A DNA stretch of 46,967 nt from Tubiluchus corallicola (taxonomy: Eukaryota; Priapulida; Priapulimorpha; Priapulimorphida; Tubiluchidae), in NCBI GenBank assembly GCA_030141605.1, contig JAQGDQ010000923.1:1-46967 (forward strand). The letters run 5' to 3'. The position numbers were made by a program, and so were the translations under genes. Within the stretch, counting starts at the first letter, position 1. Every line of letters starts with the position of its first letter. Under the pieces are notes generated by a model, which was not told the DNA's origin, did not search any database, and saw only the letters and a list, made by a program, of their open reading frames with translations. Positions 19,495-29,547 of this stretch are shown one piece after another.

Positions 19495-19927
19495 ACTACT
19501 AGAAATTCCTGTACAGGGATGACCGAACACAAATTGATAGAACTGCAATTTCGTTCTTTCAGCTGTGAATCCCCATGAGCTTCCTTGTTACGAAAATAAA
19601 TGGCATTAGGTTGCATAACGGATGTTTTATTTTTCTAAATTTGTAAAAATCCTGCTTATATTCGGAACTGGAAATTTAAGGTTTTATTATATGTTTAACA
19701 ATATTTTATAGTGTATGGTCTCAAAGTGAATGTCGTACAATAAAATTATGAACACATTAAAAATTATAATTACTTACTTAGCACTTAGTTCTCTCCACGC
19801 CAGAAGGCGCATAAGGCCGAAAATGTGGTTTTTCATTTTTAAATTTTAAATTTTAAAATATTTTAAATATAAAAAAATTTAGATTTAACTTTATTAGATG
19901 TTATCAAACATTTTAGAAATACCTTAT
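19495..19927. other. AT-rich spacer, no gene seen
   Basis: Contains AGTTCTCTCCACGCCAGAAG (about 19788-19807), which recurs in similar form at about 20428-20447 (AGTTCTCTCCACACCAGGAA), so both are pieces of one dispersed repeat. No coding sequence. Confidence 0.5.
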
Positions 19928-20188
19928 ACCAGTTCAGTAACTTCAGTTGTTTCACGTGGACTTTACTTAATTATGCATTAGTCTCTGTGTATAGAGTGAT
20001 TTACTAGCAGGATCTTGCTTGGAAACAAGAAAAAATGAACTAGGTAAGGTTCTAGCTAGCTGTTAAAACTGTTACTATTACAATAGAATGGGCTGCCAGG
20101 CATTGTCAAGTGTACATATATGCGTAGTCTGGTACACTTAACCTTTGACCTTTTCACGATCGTCATCAATCGCTGGAACTGTGAAAAG
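19928..20188 (+). mobile_element. Family C MITE, copy 2 (5' truncated)
   Basis: Matches copy 3 from TTCAGTAACTTCAGTTG to the right terminus TGGTACACTTAACCTTTG, plus the trailing hairpin CCTTTTCAC...GTGAAAAGG. The left terminal repeat is missing. Confidence 0.8.
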
Positions 20189-20737
20189 GTTATAGCTTGA
20201 TTTGTGCGCATGAGATTTAAGCAGAGCTGGAAGATGGTCGGGAAATGTGGCCCACACTCAACATCTTTATAAAACTAAAGTGATGTTTTATAAGAAGCTC
20301 TGTCGTAAAGTAAGTCTATAGATTTCACTTGAAAATATCAAATTTGAAATCTTTTTTTAGAAAATGTAAAAATTTTTTTCTGATTATTAGTGTTTGGAAA
20401 ACAGCACTTTGCACTTACCCTTACCTAGTTCTCTCCACACCAGGAAGCGAACAAGACCATGACATTTCTTCTCCAAATTTTCTGTCCTTTACTACCGCTT
20501 CGACATCGCTCCAACTCCTCTGTGAAAGTTGTAACTGTATATTTTAGGTGCTGCCATCTATTGATTAGCCACTTTAACATTTTACTAGTTAAACTCACCC
20601 TTAGTACAATTGCTCGGTCTAGTGAATATGCAAACTCTCTGGATCTCTCCTATTTTTACTGTAATGGGATATGTGAAGCCAAGTTTTTGCATAGTTCTCT
20701 ACCTATATATACTGGCTGGATTTCACTTCTAGCCACG
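20189..20737. other. Repeat-derived spacer, no gene seen
   Basis: Includes the second copy of the AGTTCTCTCCAC repeat. GTGCTGCCATCTATTG near 20549 is echoed by CTGCTGCCATCTACCG near 23128. Frames 20329-20547 and 20459-20761 are unsupported. Confidence 0.4.
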
Positions 20738-20870
20738 GTCTCTCTGTCACGCTCTCAGTGACGTGCAGTCGATCTACTTATGTGACTCTCTGCCAAGTTC
20801 TCAGTGCAGTGCAGTCGTGCTACACACTGTCTCTCTGTCACACACTCAGTGCAGTGCAGCAGTCGTGATC
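20738..20870. repeat. Short imperfect tandem repeat (three units of about 45 bp)
   Basis: Units share TCTCTSYCA...CTCTCAGTGMMGTGCAGTCG (about 20740, 20788 and 20829). A CAGTGCAGTGCAG motif recurs in the second and third units. Confidence 0.7.
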
Positions 20871-20964
20871 CTCATTTTACTCATGTGTATTTATTGTAAT
20901 AAGTGTTTCAGTTTTTGTGCAAACATGTACTACAAGTGTTCAATTTCAACTTCATAACTAACTT

Positions 20965-21135
20965 TCACATCCTCCATCCTACGTAACTCCTCTCTGTCTC
21001 CACTGTCCTTCTGCATGTTGTTCTTGGTCTCTCCCTCACTCGTCTTCCTTCAGACGTCCACTCCATTGCCGTCTCTCAGTTCTTCTCACTTTCCCTCCTT
21101 GGGACATGCCCAGTCCAATCCTTCCTTTCTAAATT
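20965..21135 (-). pseudogene. C-terminus of a non-LTR retrotransposon reverse transcriptase, with one stop
   Basis: On the minus strand from about 21120 the frame reads DWTGHVPRRESEKN, a TGA stop, then ETAMEWTSEGRRVRERPRTT and CRRTVETERSYVGWRM before TGA at 20965-20967. This is the familiar LINE ending of the form W-GHV-R...EWT-EG-R-RGRP-TTWRRTVE. The premature stop and the loss of the RGRP glycine and the tryptophan show decay. Sequence up to about 21235 on the same strand is probably part of the same relic. Confidence 0.8.
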
Positions 21136-21239
21136 CATCACTCATTGCTATCATTTGTGACCTGTTTGCCACCTCCAGGTTTGACACCCACTCCTTCCAT
21201 CTAATCATTAGTATCCAATCAATACTCGCAGCACCGGCC

Positions 21240-22154
21240 CTTTGAATAATTTTATTTTAGACCTCGTCTCCAATGCTCCTCGTACTCCAGGGGCGGATTT
21301 ACAAAACTTCTTACGGACTGTTTTATTTGAACGATGCAATTCACGAAGGTCTCCTAACCTCAGAAGGTTATTTAAAGCGGTTGTAACTTTGCGAAAACAA
21401 AATAAAATCCTGGAAGTTTCTTACGAAAATCCTTACGAACGTGTTAGCGAATCTGTCCCCTGATTTTGGTAAGTCTCCCGTATGCCCTTGCTTCGCATAG
21501 CCTCTTTGTTATATCTTGCGCTTCTCCGCCCGTGTTTACAATTAAAATATGTAAATTTACTAACACCATGACAGCGTTTAGTTGCACAAATCAAATGTTA
21601 CCGCAAATGGCTAGACATATATTATACAAGTTATACAACGTCTAGTATTATGTATATAAAATAGGTGTGTCGCGAGCATAGATTTAAATTTTCCAAAATC
21701 GTTTCACTGCATTTGCCTTACTTCACTTTGAAGTGAATTCCAGTAACGAGGTTCATATGATGTAAATGAATTCGAACATGGATTCTAACAGGCAGGATCG
21801 GTTTTATTATTTTAATTTAATTTTCACATTGTGGACTTGTCTTTGGCGCCGTTTTATTTTTTGACAGCAAATAAATGTCTAGATTATTTCGGTGCTTTGC
21901 GATCTCTGTTGGCCAAACGTCTCCGCAAAGTGGAGTAACGAAAATATGAACGCAGAAGTGACGCGTAAGCGCTTAATACTTTTAAATATTCGTCTTTTTG
22001 CGAACATGAGCCAATGCATTCATTTAAACTGCACAATGTCAGAATTACTGGCAGCGCCAATTACAGATTTGATTTGTTGAATAATAATGGTGGTGGTGGC
22101 GCTGGAGATACTGGTTATGATGACGATGAAAACGCACACGTAGTTCCTGTAGGC
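21240..22154. other. Repeat-like spacer, no gene seen
   Basis: CAGGGGCGGATTTAC (21288-21302) looks like a hAT-type terminus, common in invertebrate genomes. A TGGTGGTGGTGGC stretch is at 22088. Frames 21242-21463 and 21892-22080 have no recognisable domain. Confidence 0.45.
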
Positions 22155-22492
22155 CAAAGGTTAAGTGTACCACATTAACGCGTCTTAACTACAACTGTCA
22201 CGGGATATGTGAGCAAAGTAAAGCCTTGTGCCACATCCATTCAGTACCTTCAGTTGTTTTACGTAGACTTTACTTAATAACGCATTTATCTGTGTGTAGG
22301 GTGATTTACTAGTAGGATCTTACTTGGGAACAAGAAAAAATGAACTAGGTAAGGTTCTAGCTAGCTGTTAGTGCTGTTACTATTACAGTAGCTTGGGCCG
22401 CGAGACGTTGTCAAGTGCACACAAATGCGTTGTCTGGTACACTTAACCATTGACCTTTTCTCGACCACCATCAATCGCTGGAATGGTGAAAA
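22155..22492 (+). mobile_element. Family C MITE, copy 3 (complete)
   Basis: Left terminus CAAAGGTTAAGTGTACCA (from 22155) and right terminus TGGTACACTTAACCATTG (to 22451) form an inverted repeat of about 18 bases with one mismatch. The trailing hairpin region (CCTTTTCTCG...GGTGAAAAAGC) is present but with mismatches. Confidence 0.85.
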
Positions 22493-22561
22493 AGCTTATT
22501 ATACTAGTGAAATGTTCGCGTATTACTAATTGTTGGTTTTGCGCATGGCAAACAGCTGTGT

Positions 22562-22592
22562 TGGGTGGGGGTGGGGGTGGGGGTGGGGGGTG
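22562..22592 (+). repeat. G-rich (GGGGGT)n tract
   Basis: GGGTGGGGGTGGGGGTGGGG and its continuation give five G runs in about 30 bases, a sequence able to form a G-quadruplex. Function unknown. Confidence 0.8.
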
Positions 22593-22889
22593 TTACTGAA
22601 AAAAGGCCTGCAAGTTAGTTAAATGCACGCAAATCATTCACAAGCGTTATTAACTATGTAAGTGAAATTTTCAAATGATCGACAGGAATCTGATCAATAA
22701 TAAGGTATATGAATCCAAAGCTGCTTTTACTGTAAATTACCTTTCTGTTTTTGCTATAAATCTTTAGTCACATTCCATTTAATTCGGGATTTAATGAGAG
22801 TAATTACTTTTCTCAGAATAACTACGTAAATGCTGTAAATGCCGTAAATGCTGTAAAACTTGTATGAAGAAGAATGCCGCAGAATATGC

Positions 22890-23005
22890 ATATGTATGTG
22901 TATGTGTACGTGTGCGTGTGCGTGTGCGTGTGCGTGTGCGTGTGCGTGTGCGTGTGCGTGTGCGTGTGCGTGTGCGTGTGCGTGTGTGTATGTATATGTA
23001 TATGT
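22890..23005. repeat. (TGCGTG)n microsatellite
   Basis: A run of GTGTGC units of about 90 bases flanked by TATGTATGTG-type degenerate repeats. It is strictly alternating purine-pyrimidine with CpG, a Z-DNA-prone sequence. Minus-strand frames of alternating His-Ala or His-Thr are artefacts of the repeat. Confidence 0.95.
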
Positions 23006-24059
23006 ATAGGCATATGTCTCTAAACTATGCGTAATTTTCTGAATGTATGACATAAGATTTTAAAATTTTAGGAAGTCGATTTTTACTACCCATTTTTGTC
23101 TTCGGTTGGACTATAGAAAGTATACTGCTGCCATCTACCGGCTACTTTTACATTTAGATACATTTTACTTAGCGCCGCGAAGTTACAAGCCTAAGCCCAC
23201 GTTCACGGCAATGTTAAGCATGTGTTATTTTAACATGTACTTGCCTATTTTACTCTCTGAGTTTGTAATGTAGTCGCCAAAGCACAAGACTGTCTCGTTT
23301 ATGTGCAGCTTTCGTACGAGCAACTGTTGTGTCCACAAACATTTGTTTTGCTGTATTTCTTATCTTTTGTACAAGCAGTTGTTCTCCTAATCGTTCTAAT
23401 TTCTTACGCGAGCGTAGAAAGTCGGTGGAAATCATGTTTTCGAACAGTTAATCGACACGACTTTTATTGTGCCCGCTAACGGAAGAGATTTACATTTAGC
23501 TTTCATGAGTTTTATTATTGTGCCGCAAGTTTGTGTAGTTTCCGCTTGATGTCGCCACGTGTCAGTGTCGTCATGTCATAGAAATGTAGAAATGTTGTTT
23601 AATTGAAGAAAACGTCGGTGAAAATACATTTTTAAAAAGCTACAAAAACATTTCTGTCGGTTTAAGAGTTTTTCATGTTTGTTTATTTATTTTTTGTTTG
23701 TCAGGTCGCCCGCTATGATACTTTTAATAAGCCACAATAACAAACTGGTTGGAGCTTGCGGTGGTGCCACGTAGTGGTGACAACTTTGGTTGCTGAGTGA
23801 TTACAGCGTCTGTGATTACGACGGCAGTTACGGGGAAGGCGGTGAGTGTGTTTGTGTTGGCAGTAGCAGTGGTGGTGACAGTGGCGATGACGAAGGCATG
23901 CATATTGATAATCTTGGTAGATTGGTGGCCAATAGTCTCAACCATTTTTTTATTCTATGAAATGTAAATGCAATTAATTGTTTAATACCAAGAACTATTC
24001 AAAAGTCACTCTTAATAATAGTAACTCTTAATAATAATTGGGTAAGCAAGAACATCATT
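23006..24059. other. Spacer with low-complexity GTG-rich segment, no gene seen
   Basis: 23755-23945 is rich in GTGGTG/GCAGTAGCAGT-like triplets. Minus frames 23250-23435 and 23724-23945 derive from it or have no domain. Confidence 0.45.
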
Positions 24060-24279
24060 TTAACTGATGTGGCGTTTACCCAGTATCCGGATGCGTATGC
24101 GTTTGCGTTTTCCACCTGCGGAAAAAATCAATAGGAATAGTTACAGAAAAAGAATAACACATACGCAGGCTGCATAAACAGATGCGTTGGCAACAATATA
24201 AAACCCATTTTATCTATTGCGCACCCCTTCCCAAAAAGGAAACGCATCCGCATGCGAATGCCACATAAACGCCACTTAA
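24060..24279. mobile_element. Family E MITE, copy 1 (TTAA-flanked)
   Basis: TTAA at 24060-24063 and 24276-24279. Termini CTGATGTGGCGTTTACCCAG and, reversed, GTGGCGTTTATGTGGCATTC form an imperfect inverted repeat that extends into TCCGGATGCG / CGCATCCG. A second copy lies at 32486-32694. It is about 212 bp and non-coding; the minus frame 24128-24562 runs through it by chance. Confidence 0.75.
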
Positions 24280-25456
24280 AGCGTCCGCAAAACACACAGT
24301 ATAAAATAACAGTAAGACCGCCAAACATCCTGTGGCGGTTTAACTGAAGAACTGGATCTCGCATTGACTCCATTTTGATTCCTGGTTGCAAGCTGTTATG
24401 CAATACTCTTCCCTGCCATATAATATTGTGCAGAATAATTGCATGATTCCGTGCATTAATAATTCCTTTGTGGCGTAATAAAGGAGCAGTAAAGTTGTTC
24501 TTATGATTTATAAAATGACTCGTATAACCGACTGTAAATATCACTGAATCTACTAGGAGCATATAACGTCCACATTTTTCTGTACATCACCTACTTACTT
24601 TGTCATCAGGTGATTATACAACAGCAGCAAGTTAATTTACTAGCGGCATCGTTTCACTCGGTATTCCCTCTGCAAGGCTGTCACTAGAATGAAGCCACTG
24701 CGTTCTCGAGTGGTTGCGTCTGGCCACCTGATGATGCATTATTGCTAAGGTGCATTATGTATTTCAGTAAATCAGTATGAAACTCATATCGTGGACAAAG
24801 CAACGTTATTACTTATTCACTTCGTGTGAAATTAAATTGTTAACCTGCAGTGCATTACAAACAATGATGTTGTGAAAGTACTTTTATTGTGGTTATACGT
24901 GTGCGCAATGAACGCTTCTTGTGTGCGCAATGAACGGTTGCTTTACAATTAGCGTCTAACTCTTTTCTAGGTGTTAAACCTGCTCGGTTGTGTTAGTTCC
25001 AAAGTAATTGACGTATAAGTCAGGTTGGTGGTAAACTGCATGAGAAAACTCTTTGAGTTCTATTACTTTTGTGTGTACTATTCATTATTAAAGCAATTGC
25101 TAGCGTTAACAGTAACTACTTGCTTGTAAAATAATATGTTTTGGTGAAAGTTACGTTCATGGTGGCTATGTAAGCCGTTTTAATTATTTATTTCTCGGTC
25201 AAAGCATTTATGTTAAAGCATGTTAGAGTTCGCGCCATTGCGATTTTATTTACGGGTTGCGAGACGCTGTACAAAGACAGACGACGGTTTTCCTTTTGTT
25301 AAAATGTTTTTCCAAATGCGAGATGTTTCATTCGTCTATTACGTTTTCTTGCAGTTGTATATTTCTTTCCTTTCTTTCAATAGTCTGCGTCCTTACAGCT
25401 ATATAGAAAATCACTCGATAATTTGTCAATTTACTATTTTGACTGAGGCATATTGA
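24280..25456. other. Spacer, no gene seen
   Basis: CATCAGGTGATTATAC (about 24605) and GGCCACCTGATGATG (about 24723) are inverted to each other and may bound another short element. GTGTGCGCAATGAACG occurs twice at 24900-24935. Frame 25220-25456 has no recognisable domain. Confidence 0.45.
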
Positions 25457-25970
25457 TTAAAGGACAAGAAAAGAGGTACCTGAAGTAGGTTTCAGAAAAA
25501 TCGCCTTGAAAATTATATTACTTTATAGCAATTTTATGTGTATATCGTAGTCGCTTTGAAAAGATTTTTTGTTTGTTTTCATTTTAAATCTCCCGCAATA
25601 TTGTTCCGACCGCGCCATTACATGACGTCACCTACATAAAACGTAAATCAGGGGAAGAAAAGACAATGTTAAATTAAGTCCCAAAAAACTTTCCGTGCAA
25701 ATCTATATTACTTAGCTTTTCGCTTACCTGCTTTAAAGACTTATACAACTAGTAATGATAATTTAAAACGTTCGTGCCAATTGGTAAAATGTCGCTGGCT
25801 CACCCTCCGCGGTGCGCCACTCATTAGCCAAAAACGTATTTTTAATCTTATTGAAAAGATTCAGCAATCTAAAATTTTACCTAGTTAGTATCATGTGTGC
25901 TACGAATGCCCTGGTTATTTTTTCAAACTTCACGCTAAAAGTTACAAATCAATACGTCGTACAAGAAACA
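25457..25970 (-). mobile_element. Family B MITE, copy 2 (truncated)
   Basis: TTAA (25457-25460) is followed by AGGACAAGAAAAGAGGTACC, the reverse complement of the right terminus of copies 1 and 3. Homology runs for about 510 bases and stops before the other terminus, so about 170 bases are missing. Confidence 0.85.
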
Positions 25971-27954
25971 CTTTAATTGCAGCCAGTGAAAAGAAGTAGA
26001 CCTAATGCAGTACGTAAGCAATTTTTGAACATTGAAATCTTAAACTTTGAAATTTTTAAACAGAATTATATTCCCTGAAGATAATCAGTTTTTGTCCCGA
26101 AAATGTGCAATTCATTTGCCCTGGGAGGGCAGCCATCCGACCCCCGCCCCATACGCTTAGGACAACACGTTTTTAAATTCTTTGCCTTTCGTGCCACTTT
26201 TCATACCTTCCGTATTGTTTCATAGTTTTATTGGAGGTTAAAATCTGTACACTGAGAGAGTCATCAAAAATGATTTTTTCTCATTTTGATGATTTCCAGC
26301 ATGAAAGCAGGGCCGGTTTTAAGCCGAGCAAACAGATTTGTTCAAATTGGGTCTCATGCCAATATGGGGCCCGCAAACATGCTCGGGCGGAGGACGCTAT
26401 GATGAATTAATGAGCGTCCAGTGTGCACGAAGTTTCTCGGTATTGTGAGGATAGTGAAATTGTTCAGTCTGTCTTCGTATATATATGCTTCAATGTGTTT
26501 TGCTGATCGTTTGGTTATTTGTTATGTAAATTCATTTTGTAATCATCGCCATTTACCTTTTTAAAAAATAAAATAATTCGGTATTATGCAGTAGTGCATT
26601 ATGCCCAATCCCTATATGCATTAGTTAATTAGTTAGATCGTCGTTGGATTTTAATTTTTACTAATTTGGGGACGATATTCGAACCCTCAACAGAAAGGGC
26701 GTTGTTAATGAGATTATATACATAAAGCTTGAAATATATAAAGTTGTGTTGTTTGTTATAATGTGTCCAAAGTGTTTATACTATTCTGCAGCATTTTTAG
26801 GGTAGAAGGCCCCACTAACTCAGTATTTGGGCCAAGCACTTCCTAGCAAGAAAGTTATTCTTGACATTCAAGACGTTCGCCATGGACAGTAAGGTCATTG
26901 CTGCTACTGACGTATAATAGCCATTTAAATTGATTGCATAGATTTATACACAGAAGGCAACACCTGCTACTAGGCAATTTACTAAGCACAATTCTCGGCT
27001 CTGTAAACTCATTAGTAACTGTATGCCAATATTTATGTGTATGTAGCAGATGTTACTGTAAGTAATTGTACATTGTCTGTTACATAGCTGAAGCCCAGTA
27101 TGCACTTACGCTGTATTACTTTGTTGGCATTGCAGTCTGTGACGAAGTTTGTTCTTTTGTGAACAGTTCAAACGCTTCTCTGAATTCGTTGCCATTTTTG
27201 TAAGAGCGGGTTAAACGTGATAGAAAACATTTTCGGAATTCTAAAAGAATCTAGTCAGTTTTGTGAAAAGTCACCTTATCAGGTACAGTCAAGTTAAACT
27301 TTGTTTAGTGTTTGGGATTTGGTTTTGCGGAATGCGAAAACATTGTATCCATTTTTATGAAATAAATTTCAACAAAGGTGTCTGTTTTTGAACATTTATG
27401 CGCATACATTTGAACTGTGACCTGTATTTGGAGCACATAACTGTGTAATATGAAGATCGGTGGCGGATTTAGGTGGTGGGCCCAATGGACCTGCCCCCCC
27501 CCCATTTCATATTAGCAGTTACAGCACACCAAGTAAATATTTTCTCTGGATTATAAGCTTTAGAACGTTTACTGGTAGGTTTTAATGACTTATGTCGACC
27601 AAAAAGTTCTGCATTAATGATTTTAATGTAAAAACGTTGTGCCCTTTAAGTAATAATTGAAGTTTTTGGCAAAGATATCGCTGTGCGCAATATAGGTGTA
27701 AGTTTCTCTGCAATCGGGTCGGCCGCATAATAAACAAGAGTGAATCAACTGATCAAACTGTAAGGTGTAAAAATCACATAGCACAAGGGCTCTACTCTTC
27801 AAAACACATGAAAGTTATGTACATCATGTACACTGTATACTAGCATATTGCTGTGTAATTAAGAGTCAAAAGTTTGAGATAACATAATGAGTTTTAAACT
27901 ATTGAATTTGCTTAAGGAAACAGCAAGAAAAATGGTGTAAAATGCAGTAAAATG
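25971..27954. other. Mosaic of old repeat fragments, no gene seen
   Basis: 26094-26160 (AATTCATTTGCCCTGGGAGG) is related, inverted, to 34440-34480. A perfect-stem hairpin TCATCAAAAATGA...TCATTTTGATGA lies at 26261-26292. CAGGGCCGG at 26308 and TCGGTGGCGGATTTAGG near 27456-27472 look like hAT-type termini. On the minus strand at 26670-26700, GAGGGTTCGAATATCG resembles a polymerase III B box, but no A box was found. Frame 27305-27505 is unsupported. Confidence 0.4.
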
Positions 27955-28465
27955 CACCGGCAGTCGGGGCTCCGTCCCGAACCCTGCTCTCGCTCCGTCA
28001 GACCCCCTAGCTGATTTTTCTTTGAGCCAGTCCTTCTTCTAAAGCGTATATCCGTCCTTGAAGACGTTTCTCAACAAAATTAGTCGGGAATGCAAAACAT
28101 TGGGGTAATGGTTTATTGAGCTTTTCTGTTCAACTTCCTTCTTGTGTCATTTTGATCGCCAACGTAACTTATGAATAGCAATTTTGCAAAACAGATCTTT
28201 TTTAACATTTCAAAAGCTTATGAATAGGAAAACACACTAATTTTTGCAAGTACCATAATGAAGTGTTACAATTCTGTAACATTCTCTAAGCTCAGCTCAG
28301 TCATTATCATATTTTTTACTAAATAAAAATTTGTTATTGCGAACTTTTTATAACCTTTGTATAATGTTGCTGTTTTCTGAAGAAAATTAGCCTATAAAAT
28401 GTTTCATTTTTGCTGTTCCTGCTAAAGATTGTAAATATTAATTTTTTGGTCAATAAACTACTACT
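27955..28465 (+). mobile_element. Possible retroelement fragments including a 3' tail
   Basis: 27965-28012 is a GC-rich island (GGGGCTCCGTCCCGAACCCT, GACCCCCTAGCTG) typical of CpG-decayed transposon sequence. 28430-28465 reads TTTTTGGTCAATAAACTACT followed by (ACT)n, the form many LINE 3' ends take. No reverse transcriptase frame connects the two, so the call rests on the tail. Confidence 0.4.
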
Positions 28466-29547
28466 ACTACTGCAATACCATTTTTCGTTGTCATGACCCG
28501 TCTTTTTCTTAAACATTTACCGTAACTCAATTGTGAAGTCTAAATTTTATAAACTGATAAAAACTTATTACGTGAGCAACGAGAACCAGAATAGCATCAC
28601 AGTGAAACAGACCTCTTTATGGAGTTACTTCACAACCGAGTGACCCACGCATCCTTTGGGCACTCAAAGCGATGACCTAGGCGCTCTTATAGGTTATTAA
28701 GTCACACGAAATTTTTAGCATCAAAACGCTTTGGATAATTTAAATTTAAATTTAGACTTGGGGCTTCTTCAAATTTCACAAATGTACTTTTACTAAAATT
28801 ATGCAGTCGCTTATAGTAGTAGTTCAAGGTCAAACATCAACATTTTAACGTTTTAGTACTAAAAATTTCAAAAATTGGTGAGCTGTTCACAAAAGTGGTA
28901 ATTTCTTGATACTTGAGGACACCTTTGCCAAACCAAGCGCTGGCAACTTGTAGTTAATTGTTACTGGTTCCTCAGGCTCTTTTGTTTGTCTATTTGTTTA
29001 TCCGTTCTTCATTTGTTTATTAATTCCTTCGTCGGTTTGTCCACCCGGCCATTCATAAATTTACTTAGTTGTTCGTTCTTTCGCTTTTGTGTTTTGTGTT
29101 TAACTTCAGAAGCATTCCTAGAACCTGGTGTTTCAAATTTGTCAAATCAATAAGAGAGAGATGTGCTATCAATATGTAACGTGAAGGTGCAAATTGTACA
29201 ATGAACGCACATGCATTCTAACCATAATGTAAGTCTAACCGTATAAATTGCTTAGTAGTAGGATTTTCAGATGATAATGAATCACTAATTTGATTAACCG
29301 AACGCTTTTTTCATCAATTATGCAATGTATGAACGAGGAGGAAGGTTCTCATAAATCATTTAATGGGGGTAATATCCGTGCCATTGGGACAAACCGTGCA
29401 TCGATCAAAATTAAGGTAGAATTGCTTTACTGTCAGCGGTACACGGGAGATATTTTCATTTTGCAAATCATAGCGCAACACCTTCTGACAAACGATCGTC
29501 TTTTAACTCAACGTAAAAATGAGAAATTATATTAGCCCTGAAAGTGG
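28466..29547. other. AT-rich spacer, no gene seen
   Basis: A TTTGTTTATT-rich stretch lies at 28980-29090. The plus frame 29290-29535 starts at TTG and has no recognisable domain, though its composition is not low-complexity. I cannot support it as an exon. Confidence 0.4.

Noticed and set aside
22754-23053. His-Ala and His-Thr repeat proteins on the minus strand
   Set aside because: Translation of the (TGCGTG)n microsatellite.
24128-24562. 144-residue minus-strand frame
   Set aside because: Runs through the family E element and its flank. It is interrupted in the second copy and contains no recognisable domain.
26660-26705. tRNA-derived SINE suggested by GGGTTCGAATATCG on the minus strand
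   Set aside because: Only a B-box-like word is present. No A box at the right distance and no cloverleaf could be found.
29290-29535. 81-residue plus frame beside the 31-bp array
   Set aside because: Starts at TTG, has no recognisable domain and no splice sites placed to make it an exon. Left as unsupported.
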